The position numbers were made by a program, and so were the translations under genes. The notes beneath the pieces were generated by a model. It had not been told where the DNA came from and did no database searches. It saw only the letters and a program-made list of their open reading frames with translations. This document shows positions 1-10,678 of a DNA stretch of 53,901 nucleotides, piece by piece (the first letter of the stretch is position 1; every line of letters begins with the position of its first letter). Location of the stretch: NCBI GenBank assembly GCA_031835245.1, contig JAVKOQ010000345.1, forward strand, positions 1 to 53,901. Reading direction: 5' to 3'. The DNA is from Balamuthia mandrillaris. Lineage: Eukaryota; Discosea; Longamoebia; Balamuthiidae.

Positions 1-985
1 TCGCTCAAAACTTGGTCTCGTTGTTTCTTGTCCTTAAACTTGGACTTGGCGTAGTTCAACACTGCTTCAAAGATGTCTTCTTCAGAGCTGGAAAGAGGTT
101 GAGTCAATATGTTGTTTCAAATCAGAAAAGTAAAAAAAGAAAAAGACAAGACAAGAAAAAGAAAAAAGAGAGGGGAGTACGTACATCATCTTCAAGTCAT
201 CACTTGAGAGCATGGCGGCCCAGAGAGAAGGAGGAAGATCCTGTGCACGCCCATCCATTAACAGCTCATCAAAGTGCTCCGCGAGATGAAGACCACAGGC
301 GTGCTCCAAACTGTGGACACGGTAGCGTTCCACCAGTTCCAACAGGTACATAAGTGTTTCATCGTCAACCAACGGTCCCAAAAGTTCACCGCAGACCTCC
401 TGCAGGGAGAGCTTTGGATCAGTTTATACTGGAATGCAATAGAACGTGAAAGCAAAGAAAAAAGGAACCTTGAGAGCCTCAATACCGAGGCGGTTGCTCA
501 AATCAAGAAGAGGGAGCACATTCTTGCCGTCCACAAAATCAGTTTCGCCGGTGTACATATATCGCATGACCAAAGGGAAAAGATCACGTTCTCTCTCCTC
601 CACCTCCACTTCCAGAGGCAGTTTATCTGAGTTGCTGCCCCCCTTTTTTTGTTTTTCCAGTTGCTGCGTTATCTTTTGACGGAAAACGGTACTCCATACG
701 CAGAGCACCAACTTGTGGGCATACATCTTAAGGGGAAATACTGCTGTCCTTTACTCCAACAGTTATTTCCACGTCGCCATCCTCTTCCACCCTCTCCCAC
801 AGGTTACGAAAGCCCTTGCGTACTATTTCGCCGTAAAGGGTCGGGTCAAAGGTGTCCTTGGTCAATTCGCGCGGGACGTGGAGGGAGGCCAGCACGTCCC
901 CGAACTGCTGCGCAAGTCGCGGCTGGACCGCAAGAGCTCTTCCCTCTTGGTCTCTTTCTTTTTTTTGTCGGTGGACATGCCTTCC
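1..985 (-). CDS. BTB-BACK (Kelch-like adaptor) domain protein, partial at its 3' side
   Basis: The exons run leftward off the window edge. The exon around 469-760 reads as a BTB/POZ domain with KMYAHKLVLCVWSTVFRQ followed by LFPLVMRYMYTGETDF. The exon at about 185-399 continues with EVCGELLGPLVDDETLMYLL and the start of a BACK region. The exon at 1-87 reads SEEDIFEAVLNYAKSKFKDK, a classic BACK helix. Introns are about 88-184 (donor GTACGT, acceptor CAG) and 400-468. BTB-BACK proteins usually recruit substrates to Cullin-3 ligases, so that role is likely but inferred, and the C-terminal substrate domain lies outside the window. The 5' end is uncertain. An upstream open stretch (about 760-950) encodes a plausible leader ending in GDVEITVG, the expected first BTB strand, but it is out of frame with the rest and I see no credible intron between them. 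An ATG near 985 begins a lysine-rich stretch in yet another frame. Family call is confident, gene model at the start is not. Confidence 0.75.
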
Positions 986-1116
986 CTTTCTTCTTGCTTG
1001 TTGTGGTGGTTGTTATGGTCTCCCCCTTGGAAAAAAAAAAAGAGGAGTAACAGAGAAGAAGCAGCAGCAAATTCTTCTCTTCCCTGCACAGGGAGGCTGC
1101 TTGCGCTGTTGTTTGT

Positions 1117-3085
1117 GTGGCTGGCCACACCCATTTCAGTGCACCAAAATTTGGGTTGAACCCCCAGTCGGAAGGAAACCCAGGTCGTCCTGGTGAGGTC
1201 TTTCCCGCCAAAATAGCCACAAAAACGTATCCCCCAAAAGAGAGAGATAGAGAGGGAGGAGGAGGGAAGGAGGTTGCTGCTGCTGAGAGCTCGAGTGGTG
1301 CCGCCCTGCGCACTCTTCGCCTCAAGAAAATTATCAAAGAGAATCATGGAGTTGCCATACAGCAGATAGCTTTTAACCTAGCAGACCCTGCCAACACCAA
1401 CCTGGTGGCTACTGTTGCTGCCACACAGGTATTTGTCTTTCTTTCGCCTTCCGCTTTGGGATGTTTTGTTGTTCTTCTTTCTTCTTTCTAGAAGAGTACA
1501 GGCAAATATTTATGATAATCAACATTGTGGAGATAACCTGGACCTCATGTCTCATTTTCTTAACCCGGCCGACGAACACCGCCAAGAAACCGTACGCTTC
1601 CCCTTACTATGAACCTACTAGCGACCATTACCGCCATCCCCAACGCCCAAACTGGAAGTACTAATGAAGGCACCGCTTGTGCAGTTAAATACGTGTTGTT
1701 GGATGGCTGCTGCCAGCGAGAGTGAGAGAGACACGTTCCTTGTGATAGGCGGCTCAGATGGTCTTATCCAACTCCTTAGCGTGGCTAGAAGCTGCGTGTT
1801 GTCTCATCTGGAGGGTAAGGAAACAAAGCACCTCCCATCCATGCTCGTTCTAACCAATGCTACCACTGCTAGGCCACACTGATGCTGTTGTCAATGTGGA
1901 AGCTCACCCGACACGGAAGGGCTTGCTTTTGTCTGTTGGTAAAGACTGCCGGGTGTTCCTGTGGGATTGTTACCCTCCAACTCTTCCCTCGCGGAAGCCT
2001 CTCTGCTGTTTTGCTACAAGTGCCTTATGCACGGTCTGGTTACCAGCGGCTTTCTATCTTTCTTTTTTTTCCCCTTGTAATATGCACTAACGTGATAGGG
2101 TTTTGTTTGCAGTGTGTGAGTAGTGATGGGCGATGGTTTTTAACGGGCGAAGCAAACGGCGCCCTTCAGCGATGGGATATTCCAAGTGAATACCTCACTG
2201 GGGCATCAACAGCCAGCCCCCACGACCAGGATACAACGGCTCAACTGCCAACATTGACTGAACACCAAGCCATAGCCGCCACCCATGGTGCTGATATTGG
2301 TAAAGAATGAGAAGTTCTCCCAGTTGCTCACCAAGCAACAATAACACCGTTCATCTAACAAACATATATACAGACTGCATACGCCGGGTGGGGAGCTATG
2401 GCTTTGCCTCCAAGTCCGTTGATGGCAGAATTATTCTTTGGCGGCACGATCAAACATCACCTACTCTTATCGAGCAGGTTACCTTTCTCATATTTCCTGT
2501 GAACCGCGATGCACTTCAGTTACTGACTCTCTCTCTCTCTCTCTCTCTCTGTCTCAAACAAACAAGGCAAACATACGGATAGCAGGCTGTAATCGACAAG
2601 TCACCAGTCGCTTTGATGTTTGCCAGGAGGGCCGGTTTCTCTGTGCCGGCAATGCGCAAGGCGCTGTTTTTCTCTACGACTTGCGTCCAACTGCATACCC
2701 TGCTGCTGGTGAAGGTAGAAGCAATGGCAGTGATAAAGGAGACATATCACAACCTCAGTTGCTGACTCGTCTGGAATACCGACGGAGAGGTAATGCGTCC
2801 TCGGGGAAAGCTGCTGTGCGATGTTGTGTCTTTTCGGCTGATTCCCGCCATGTGCTGGTTGCTGGCTGTGAGCCGTACCTATGGCGGTGGAGCGCGCCTC
2901 CTGAAACAACGCACCCACCTCCACCAGGTGATAGTAAAAGCGGAACACCTACCAATGAGAATATAGAGCAAGAGGAAGAAGAGGAACAGCAAGAGGAAGA
3001 GGAGGAAGAACAAGAACAAGAGGTTGAAGAGGACGAAGAAGAGAAGAACAAAAAACCCAGGAAAAAAGCCAAACTATCTTCATAA
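1117..3085 (+). CDS. EED/ESC-like WD40 protein (Polycomb PRC2 subunit-like)
   Basis: Seven exons are readable: up to 1428, 1502-1591, 1685-1814, 1873-2033, 2113-2299, 2374-2477 and 2567-3085 (stop TAA), with phases that agree. The order of blocks follows EED: LVATVAATQ then NIYDNQHCGDNLDLMSHFL, then CCWMAAASE with FLVIGGSDGLIQLL, then GHTDAVVNVEAHP with LLLSVGKDCRVFLWD, a diverged blade WFLTGEANGALQRWDIP, RVGSYGFASKSVDGRIILW, FLCAGNAQGAVFLYDL, and a last blade CCVFSADSRHVLVAG ending YLWRW. EED folds as a seven-blade propeller that binds trimethyl-lysine on histone H3 and activates the PRC2 methyltransferase. That role is inferred here. Unlike animal EED there is an acidic C-terminal tail of about 50 residues (rich in E and Q) ending in a basic, NLS-like KKPRKKAKLSS. 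The initiator is not resolved: the frame is open back to 1117 without an ATG, so a short upstream exon is likely. The nearest alternative family is LRWD1, which also has H3-binding WD40 repeats, but I see no leucine-rich repeats. Confidence 0.7.
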
Positions 3086-3181
3086 CACTAGCTTGCAAGT
3101 TTGCAATTGACAGAGCTGAAAGTCCTTTATAAGAGAGAGACGAGAGACTGAGAGAAAATAGAAGAGAAATAGGGCACGGGT

Positions 3182-3510
3182 TCACTGAGCGGCATTCGTT
3201 TCCGGTGGCAGTCGCTTCTTCAGCTCTTCCAATTCTGGATTATTGGCCCATTAGTATAGCCCCAAACAATACCAATATTAAAAAAAAGTTACCATGAACA
3301 AGCTTTTCATTTTGTGTCTTGAGTTCGAGGGCTCTTTCACGGTATCTTAAAGTCCTGTTTCCACCTTTGAAGCTGCCGTAGAAGAGGGCAGAAACCCCGA
3401 TGCCCACGTACAAAGCCTATGCAAAAAGTTTTAAAAAAAAGGTTAAAACTGTAGGCAAAGGCACGTACACTTTCAAGACCACGAAAACTGCATGCTCCTG
3501 GCGTTGCCAT
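3182..3510 (-). CDS. Small membrane/coiled-coil protein (72 aa), unknown function
   Basis: Three short exons, 3469-3510, 3293-3416 and 3182-3234, splice in frame into 72 residues with GT-AG introns (donors GTACGT and GTAACT). Residues 1-14 (MATPGACSFRGLES) are followed by a single hydrophobic segment, ALYVGIGVSALFYGSF, then a basic stretch GGNRTLRYRERALEL and a charged helix KTQNEKLVHELEELKKRLPP that looks like a short coiled coil. The shape, one N-terminal membrane anchor with a soluble helical tail, is common among small mitochondrial or ER proteins, but I recognise no family. The gene is too short for simple ORF calling, and the support is the coherent three-exon frame and the non-random amino-acid pattern. 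It is divergent from the Nopp140 gene and convergent with the EED-like gene (97 bp between stops). Confidence 0.55.
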
Positions 3511-3951
3511 CTGCGTAATTTCCGCCGTGCGGGCAACATAAAAACACGCTCCAGCGTGAGTGTTGTGCTAGAAGGTGAAAGGCGAAGGCGAACAACAAAC
3601 CTCTTTGAAGAAAACAGATGAAAGGTTGGTGGGTGCTGCTGACTTGCTGTTGCTGGTTAATCTGCTTGCCGCTGTGGCGGGTACTGCTCCTACTCCTCCT
3701 CCTGGAACTCTTGTTGTGGTCTATTTTTTTTTTTTTTGCACACGACACGAGCATGCCATCTTACCCCTCAAGCACACCTGGTATTCCCCGCATGCTGCAC
3801 AACTGGTGCAGGGCTTGTTCCGTTTTTTTTCCCCAGTGCTCCCTCCCACGCAGCAGCAAGCAGCAGCACTCCCGCCCTCCTCCCCCCTCCCGCCGCCGGC
3901 GCTTCACCTCCCCTCTTCACGCATTATCGTAGTAGCAGCAGCAGCTTCAGG
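3511..3951. promoter_or_regulatory. Divergent intergenic region (small membrane protein / Nopp140)
   Basis: About 440 bp between two divergent starts. It is pyrimidine- and C-rich on the plus strand, with a run of T at 3722-3737 and a GC-rich CCTCC stretch at about 3875-3905. I see no TATA box, no further gene and no RNA gene. It presumably acts as a bidirectional promoter (inference from position only). Confidence 0.4.
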
Positions 3952-4911
3952 ATGAGCGCTCAACCTTCCACACTTTATCCCGCTGTGGAGAAGTTTCTCC
4001 GAGTGAATGGCTTCAAAAAGAGCGCCAAAGCTTTCCGCAAAGAAAGCGACGTGGTACGAAGCCAGGCTTTTTTCTCTCGTTATGCTAGAAGAAGAAGAAG
4101 AAGACCGGAGTGACAACTGGAAACTTTGCTTGCGGCTAACTTTTGTTGCTTTTGGTTGGGTTGCGCTGCAGGGTAGTTCTACGGAGGACGCCGAAGACTT
4201 GGTCCAGATCTACAACGTCTATTTGAACTCCAAAGCGGCTACCACCAATGGAGCCTCTGCGGAAGAGAAGGAGCAAAAGAAAGAACGCAAAAAGAAAATG
4301 AAGAAGAAGAAGAAGGAAAAGGCCTCCAATGGAAAGGACGCAGCCGAAAAGGAACCAAAGTCAAAGAAACGAAAGCGGGAAGGTGATGACGACGTCAGCA
4401 AAGCGGAGAAAGAACCAGAACAGCAACAACAAAACGGAGAAGAGGCTCCTCAAAATGGCTCCCAAAATGGCCAGCAAAACGGCAAAAAGAAGTCAATAAC
4501 CCCCAACAGACCTTTTCAACGGGTTCGCGTTGAGGAAGTAGAAATCAAAGACCCTCGCCTCCTTGATAACTCTTTTGACGCCAATGTATGTACGCTTACA
4601 AGCGTTACTCTCTCCTTTATCTTGTCTGTGTTGGTTTTTTTTTTCCTGTTCGTATTATTAACAATTGTGCAAAACCAGATGTCTGCTGACGAGTGGGGCA
4701 AGAAGGCTGCTGATGTTCTCGGAGCGGTGCGTGGCAAAGGTTTTCGGCACGAAAAGACCAAAAAGAAGAGAGGCTCTTATCGCGGTACTTACTTGCTTTC
4801 TCTGCTCAAGTGCTTGCTCCTTTGAAAAATTCTAACCTTTTTCATGTTGTGTAATAATAAGGTGGTAGTATCAATCCTAACAAGGTCAACAGTATCAAGT
4901 TCGAAGACTGA
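3952..4911 (+). CDS. Nopp140/SRP40 (NOLC1-like) nucleolar chaperone with LisH
   Basis: Four exons, 3952-4053, 4172-4585, 4679-4784 and 4862-4911, keep frame and give about 223 residues. Residues 1-34 are a LisH motif (LYPAVEKFLRVNGFKKSAKA). The middle is a low-complexity K/E/Q/N-rich region (KKERKKKMKKKKKEKASNGK), much shorter than the repeated acidic/basic blocks of animal Nopp140. The C-terminus is the diagnostic SRP40 domain: PFQRVRVEEVEIKDPRLLDN, then SADEWGKKAADVLGAVRGKG, FRHEKTKKKRGSYRG and GSINPNKVNSIKFED. Nopp140 shuttles between nucleolus and Cajal body and chaperones box C/D and H/ACA snoRNPs and RNA polymerase I. The domain assignment is very strong. The short central region is the only odd feature. 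The start was chosen because the ATG immediately precedes the LisH motif. Confidence 0.9.
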
Positions 4912-5076
4912 TCAGTTGGTTGCAGGATGAAGTTACCCCAGAGAAGAATGCACATTGTCACGTTCTCGTACTCAACTCTCATAAACATTTGTTGTGGGAC
5001 GTTTTGGTGATGCCCATTGTCTGTTGAGATCATAATATGATCGATGACGTCATACTAGATGAAAAACAAAGGAAGG

Positions 5077-5187
5077 GGAGAGAGAGACGAGAGACGCGAG
5101 AGAGAGAGAGACGCGAGGGAGAGAGAGAGAGAGAGACGCGAGGGAGAGAGAGAGAGAGAGCGAGAGAGAAAGAGAGAGAGAGGAGAG
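5077..5187. repeat. GA-rich microsatellite with interspersed GACGCGAG units
   Basis: An imperfect (GA)n tract containing four or five GACGCGAG-like units lies in the 293-bp stretch between Nopp140 and ELP2, ending only about 20 bp before the ELP2 start codon. It is purine-rich on the sense strand of ELP2, opposite to the pyrimidine-rich microsatellites in introns elsewhere in the window. It may lie in the 5' leader or core promoter. The rest of 4912-5204 shows nothing else recognisable. Confidence 0.7.
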
Positions 5188-5204
5188 ACCAACCAAACAC
5201 AGAA

Positions 5205-8200
5205 ATGGAGGAGCAACAAGAGGCACAACAACAACTGCGGGCCACCGTCCATGTGGAGATGGTCAATGTAGGTTGCAACCGCGTTGCTCATGCGGCATGT
5301 TGGGGATACAATGGTTTGGTAGCGTACGGTGCCAGCAACATGGTGGCCCTTTACGCCCCAGAGGTACGTAATTGGTTCAACCTCTAGAGCGGTCCCCTTT
5401 CCCCTCCTTCTCCTTCTCCGTTGTCTAGCCTTGCCACAACTGCGATACCAACCTTGTCTTATCTGTTGTAGAGCTACAAAATAATCGCAACTCTGCGAGG
5501 TCACCACAGCCGTGTTAATGTGGTGCAATGGATCCCTGTCGCTGGTTCTGCTTCTTCTTGTGCGTGCGTTTGCTGGGTTTTTTCCCCCTTTGCCTTCCCA
5601 AAGCTGATTGTCGTTATGGAGTACAGCAAAGGCAACACAGGCGGTAGGCTGCTATCAGCCGGAGAGGGAACTCGTTTCGGGAGCTTCTGATAATGCCATC
5701 CATGTGTGGAGGGCCGTTGATACCACCCTCCAAACAGTACACTTCCCTGCTAACATCTTCTCTGCTGGCGTGCTCTGTGAGCAATATCTGATTAGTTATT
5801 TGTCACAAACTGTTGCCGTTGTAACGCACAGTGGGAACTGAAAGCAACGCTGAAGGGCCACAAGGAGGCAGTAAACGCCTTGGCGGTGCTAACTTGGCCA
5901 ACTACTGGGGAAACGTGGCTGGCCAGTACCTCCTCCGACCATTCCCTCAAAATATGGAAGAGGCCCGCAGGTTAGTTAACCCACTCAGCCTTATCCTCTA
6001 CTGTTGTTTTAGTATTGCAGTGAAGCACATGCCTTGCTTTGGTCCTCCTCTGAACCTCTCATCTCTCCTTTGTGTGTGTGTGTCTCGCAAATCTCGCAAG
6101 GAGAAGAGCAGTGGGTGGAAGCCCAAAGTATTGCCTTCCCTGCCAAAATGATGGAATGTGTAGCCATGACCACGGTACCAGGTATGCCCAACGTTGCACT
6201 ACTTGCCGTGGGAGGAGTGGATAGCCTTATTCACCTGTACGTAAGCAAAGGGAAAGAGGTACAATCTTCTAGCCCGTTGTTTCTATATTCGTTTTCTTGT
6301 TCACCTCCGCTCCACCTACGACAGTTTGTTAAAGTCTTATCTCTGGATGGACATGAGGATTGGCTGCGTTCTGTCGCTTTTGCCTGCAGTGATGAGGGGG
6401 ACATCCTCCTTGCAAGTTCCTCGCAAGACAACTACATTCGTTTGTGGAAAATACACCGTTCAAACATTGTTCCAACTACCGCTGGAGCCAATAGTGGCGG
6501 CTTGGACGCAGGCCAACAACGAGGAACAGCCTTCAGGCTTAGTCAACACGACATTTTTGCTGTTGTCCTCGAGTCAGTTCTTTTTGGGCATGAAGACTGG
6601 GTATATTCTGTCTGTTGGCACCCACCAGTAATTCGGGAAGGTGTCCTCTCCCTCCCGCTCTCCCTCCTGTACCACTTCCCTTGACAACTTATCCACGGTG
6701 TATCCCTCTATTGCATTGTGGTGAAAAGGAATGGTGCATCAACCTCTGGCCTTGCTATCCGCTTCTATGGACAGGACGATGATGATTTGGAGGCCAGACT
6801 CCGCTAGCGGCTTGTGGCTAAACGAGGTCAGGGTTGGAGAGTTAGGCGGTAACACTCTTGGTTTCTATGGAGGGCTTTGGAGTCCACGAGGATCTCTTAT
6901 TCTTGCCCATGGCTACAACGGTGCCTTTCATTTGTGGAAAGGTAAGCATTGCGACTTCAATCAATTTTCATGCTGCGACAACTTTAAGCAAATGTAATAA
7001 CCCATTGACTAGCTCACCAACAGAGCGAAGAGGAAAGGTGGGAACCTGAAGTTACAGTGTCAGGCCACTTTCTAGAAGTAGAGGACCTTATGTGGGATCC
7101 TTCCAATCAGTATTTAGTAAGCGTTGGCAAAGATCAAACAACTCGTCTGTTTGCTCCTTGGAACCGCAGCAGGGATGACGGTGTATCTAGGTTGCAAACT
7201 TGGCATGAAATTGCACGCCCTCAAGTGCACGGCTATGACATGAGCTGTCTGTCTTTTTTACATGGGACCAAGCATCGTTTTGCGTCAGGTGCCGATGAAA
7301 AGGTAGATAGATACAACCAAATCATGTCTATTGATAGCCGTTAATCTCATTTCCATTCATGACAGGTCATTCGCGTTTTCGATGCACCCCAAACATTCGT
7401 ATTAAGTCTGCAAGCAATAACTGGCATATCTAACTCAAGTGACCTGGAAGATCAACGCCCACTTGGCGCTAATGTCCCCCCTCTTGGCTTGTCCAATAAG
7501 CCAACTTTTGGCGGACAAGGTGAGTGCTTATGTATTTTGTGCCTCTCCTCCTAACTCTTTACTGGTGTTTCTTTCTTACATAATGGTGCTGGTTGCAGAG
7601 CAATCTGAAGGCCAGCAGCAAATTGATGAAACATTGTTATCGGAGGCACCAGCAGAACCCGCCCTTCTTACTGCCCCGCCTTTTGAAGAGCACCTACTGC
7701 AAAGTACTCTTTGGCCAGAAATACAAAAACTGTATGTCTTTTTAGCCTCTCCCTTTGTGGTGTTACGCAGCATGAAATGTTGATGTTTTCCTATCATTTA
7801 TGACAATAGTTATGGGCATGGCAACGATCTCATTTGTCTCGCCAGTTCCTATAGTGGTGCTCATCTTGTATCTGCTTGCAAGGTTCATTATTACTCTGCT
7901 TGGCATTGCCACACTCGATTTAGCCGCTAACGAGTTCCTTCCACAAAAAATGGAAAAATTTTATATGCAGGGCAGTAGCGCTGAGCAATGCAGCATTATC
8001 GTATGGGATACAAAGACCTGGCGCGCAAAGCACAAGCTAGCAGCTCATAAATTAACTGTGACGCAACTACAATTTTCTCACAATGATCAGTATTTACTAT
8101 CCGTTTCCCGAGACCGAAACCTTGCCCTTTTTTCCTATGATGAAAAGAATGCAGGTTTGTGTCACCTAATTTCTTGTCATCCTCTTTTCTACCTTTGTTT

Positions 8201-8802
8201 GACATAAGCTTTGCTGTCTTTCCTTTCAATAGACACAACTCCCTTCAGGCTCTTGAAGAAAGTAAAAGCCCACGAACGTATCATATGGGGAAGCGCTTGG
8301 TCGCACGATGATAAATACGTTGCCACAGCTTCTAGGGACAAAAAGCTGAAAATTTGGAAGTTAGACGCTGAACAACAGGATCTATCGTTGCATGCTACCA
8401 TTGCATTCAACACTGCAGTCACAGCTGTAGAGTGGGCTCCTTCTTTCGGCCATCCTACAAACGACTACCTGCTTGCCGTGGGATTGGAGACTGGTATCAT
8501 AGCATTGTGTTCTGGCTCTTTGTCCGCTTCTGGGGACACTCAGTGGCAGCTTTTGCTTTCGTTCCCTCCTTCGTATGTCCACCTCCCCTCCTCTTTTCCC
8601 CCTTTTCTGTTGGAGCAATGAGTATTTCATTCTACTAATGCTGCTGCAAACCAATTCTAGCATCTGTCACACAGCAACTGTGCGGCGTTTGCGGTGGAGA
8701 GGTGAAACTACGGAATCGTCTACCGCACGTGTAAGTTGGCAGTTGGCCTCATGTGGCAGTGATCATGCTGTTAGACTCTTTAGCATTCGAGTGAACGTGT
8801 GA
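5205..8802 (+). CDS. ELP2: Elongator complex protein 2 (ELP2)
   Basis: The opening reads [20 protein letters not shown] followed by [14 protein letters not shown], the typical start of ELP2. The gene is broken into roughly fifteen exons (first ones 5205-5363, 5472-5544, 5648-5736, 5832-5970). Two tandem WD40 propellers are visible from blocks such as [131 protein letters not shown] and [14 protein letters not shown]. It ends with [15 protein letters not shown] and a stop at 8800-8802. ELP2 is a scaffold subunit of the Elongator Elp123 subcomplex, which installs mcm5/ncm5 side chains on wobble uridines of tRNA in the cytoplasm. Full length is present and I see no break. The exact borders of the small middle exons (7320-8230) are less certain than the ends. 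Confidence 0.92.
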
Positions 8803-9322
8803 GAGGCGTTGTCCCCTGGGCCTGCGTCCTGACGAATAAATATCGTGTTTTCGTGCGGGCAACAAACACACAACGGAGGAGCGCCATAGCGGGGGGAAAT
8901 GATATGAGGGGTCATCATCACCCTTCATTGCATGAAAAAATTAAAACAAACAAAAAGAATTGTCATTTTTATAGATATTAGTTATTTGTAAAGGCCACGA
9001 AGAAGGAGGAGAGAAGAAGAAGCAGAGAAAAGAAGGAGGGGGTTATAGCGGAAGAGTGCTGTTGCTCTATTGTAACAAGCGACCGGAACGAAAATTGCCT
9101 GACCAACTCCTCCAAGTTGCTTAGAACTTGTTGTGTGTACTTTTTGGATTTATTATTATTTATTATTGCAAAGGAGAGGGGAAGCAGGCAGCGGGGGATA
9201 TACTGGCGAGCTTGTACTAGTATCGCCGTGGCTCCACTCTTCTCAAACTTTGCAAGAAACGGCCGTTTCTATTTTAAATTTTTATTTTGTTAGGACCAAG
9301 TGTTCCAGAACCCGCCGCAACA
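8803..9322. other. Intergenic stretch, no gene seen
   Basis: About 520 bp between ELP2 and the CRIB-Tudor gene, both on the plus strand. It contains AATAAA at about 8836 that could serve as the ELP2 poly(A) signal, A-rich runs around 8937-8960, and a purine-rich tract at 8998-9045. I see no ORF with family character and no RNA gene. Confidence 0.5.
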
Positions 9323-10404
9323 ATGAGTTTGAACATGAGCAAGAAGGAGGCCAAAAAACGGGCCAAGGAGGAGAAACGCAAACTTAAAGAAGAAAAAAAG
9401 GAGGCCAAGCGCCGAGAGAGGCAGCAGAAGAGAGGGGGACGACCATTAATCGGGCAAGAGATCTCGGGACCCACAAACTTTTCTCACGACACACACGTAG
9501 GCTGGGATGCCGAACAAGGCTTCGAGGTACGCGATGGCGCATTGTCTTTCCGTGGATGTTACTATTGGGGCAGCCTTTCTAACTTTGCGTTTTGCTCCTT
9601 CCTTGCTGATGCTGCTCTGCTCTACTTGCTCTCTGTTGCTCCCTCCTCCAACTTGGATGGCGACAGGTTCGAAACATACCACCCGAATGGAAGAAGCTCT
9701 TCAAAGACGCTGGTGTGCGGAAGAGTGAGCTACAAGACCCAGAAACTCGAAACCTGCTCATCAATACGGTGCGCCAGTCCATAATGTTGTCACGCTCGCC
9801 GCTGGCGGATGACGCACCTCCTCCACCACCAACAGGGTCGGCTCCTCCGCCCCCCAGCGGAGGCCCACCACCACCAATGCCTCCTCCAGCTGCGCGGGCG
9901 CCTCCTCCAGCTGCACCTCCCGCTGCTTCTCGCCCTCCTGTGGAAGTTGGTCAACGGGTCATTGCTCAATGGAACGAAGACTTGCAGTGGTACAACGCTG
10001 TGGTGGACTCTATTAAAGAGGAAGGAGGAACATTTATCTATGCAGTTACCTTTACCGACTATGGCAACTCCGATACGGTCACCATTGAACAAATGACCGG
10101 TCCGAACGGAGAAGACTTGAAAGCCCTTGCTGCTCAAAAACCGCCTGCTGCTGCTCCTGCTCCTACTGGCGCAGGAGGGCTTGCTGCTGCTTTGGCCGCC
10201 AAAGCTGGCAACTTGCGTTCTGCTTCTACTCCTCTAGAGCTGTCTAACATGACCCAGGAGGAAGAGGGCAATATTGTGGACAGTATACAGAAGGCTCTTA
10301 GTGCGCGAAGGCAGGGCATGTGCTTTTCTGTTTATGGCCATGACGCTGTGCCAGATGGTGAAGATGACTGGAGTGATGAGGACGATTCATGGATGGACTT
10401 TTAG
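9323..10404 (+). CDS. CRIB - polyproline - Tudor - acidic WASP-like protein
   Basis: Two exons, 9323-9526 and 9667-10404 (donor GTACGC, both phase 0), give about 313 residues. Residues 5-40 are a basic KKEAKKRAKEEKRKLKEEKK helix. Residues 47-60 are a textbook CRIB motif, ISGPTNFSHDTHVGWD, which binds GTP-loaded Rac/Cdc42. A WASP-like extension IPPEWKKLFKDAGV follows, spanning the splice junction. Residues about 110-162 are proline-rich with PPPPP runs that could bind profilin or SH3 domains. Residues about 163-215 are a Tudor domain: VGQRVIAQWNEDLQWYNAVV then YAVTFTDYGNSDTV. Near 241-258, GLAAALAAKAGNLRSAS resembles a WH2 motif. NIVDSIQKALSARRQ resembles the connector helix, and the end EDDWSDEDDSWMDF is an acidic tail with tryptophans like the Arp2/3-binding A segment. 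The first ATG and a second one five codons later are both upstream of the basic helix. The combination suggests a Rho-GTPase-regulated actin nucleation promoting factor. The Tudor domain has no place in known WASP proteins that I can recall. Domain calls for CRIB and Tudor are strong, WH2/CA is moderate. Confidence 0.8.
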
Positions 10405-10567
10405 TGACCTGTTACTTTCTTTTATTCTTGCTTTCTTCTTGCTTTTGTCTTTGTTTTTTTGTGTTTGTAAACGAATTTGCCAAGTGACTTTTGTTGAACA
10501 AACATGAAACATAGTTAAGCAGGATCCAATGTTGAGGTATAAAAGGCAGGGTATGCCAGTGTGGGAC

Positions 10568-10678
10568 TGAAGGAGGAAAGAGGAAAGAGGGAAGAGGAAA
10601 GAGGGAAGAGGAAAGAGGAAAGAGGAAAGAGGAAAGAGGAAAGAGGAAAGAGGAAAGAGGGAAGAGGGAAGAGGGAAA
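10568..10678. repeat. Heptanucleotide minisatellite (GAGGAAA / GAGGGAA)
   Basis: About 15 head-to-tail 7-bp units, a mixture of GAGGAAA and GAGGGAA, run through this stretch and end in a short run of A. The reading frames crossing it are only a by-product of the repeat. It lies 160 bp downstream of the CRIB-Tudor gene at the edge of the repeat island. It does not match a common telomere repeat. Confidence 0.85.

Noticed and set aside
846-1347. Long minus-strand frames over the BTB/EED gap
   Set aside because: Low-complexity (Ser, Thr, Leu, Phe runs) without family motifs. They overlap the EED-like first coding exon on the other strand.
5037-5528. Arg-Glu-rich frames on the plus strand and Ser-Leu frames on the minus strand before ELP2
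   Set aside because: Products of the GA microsatellite. The ELP2 start at 5205 lies inside this stretch in another frame.
10568-10678. Heptamer repeat as a possible interstitial telomere
   Set aside because: The unit GAGGAAA/GAGGGAA does not fit a known telomere type such as TTAGGG or TTTAGGG and shows no strand G-cluster pattern.
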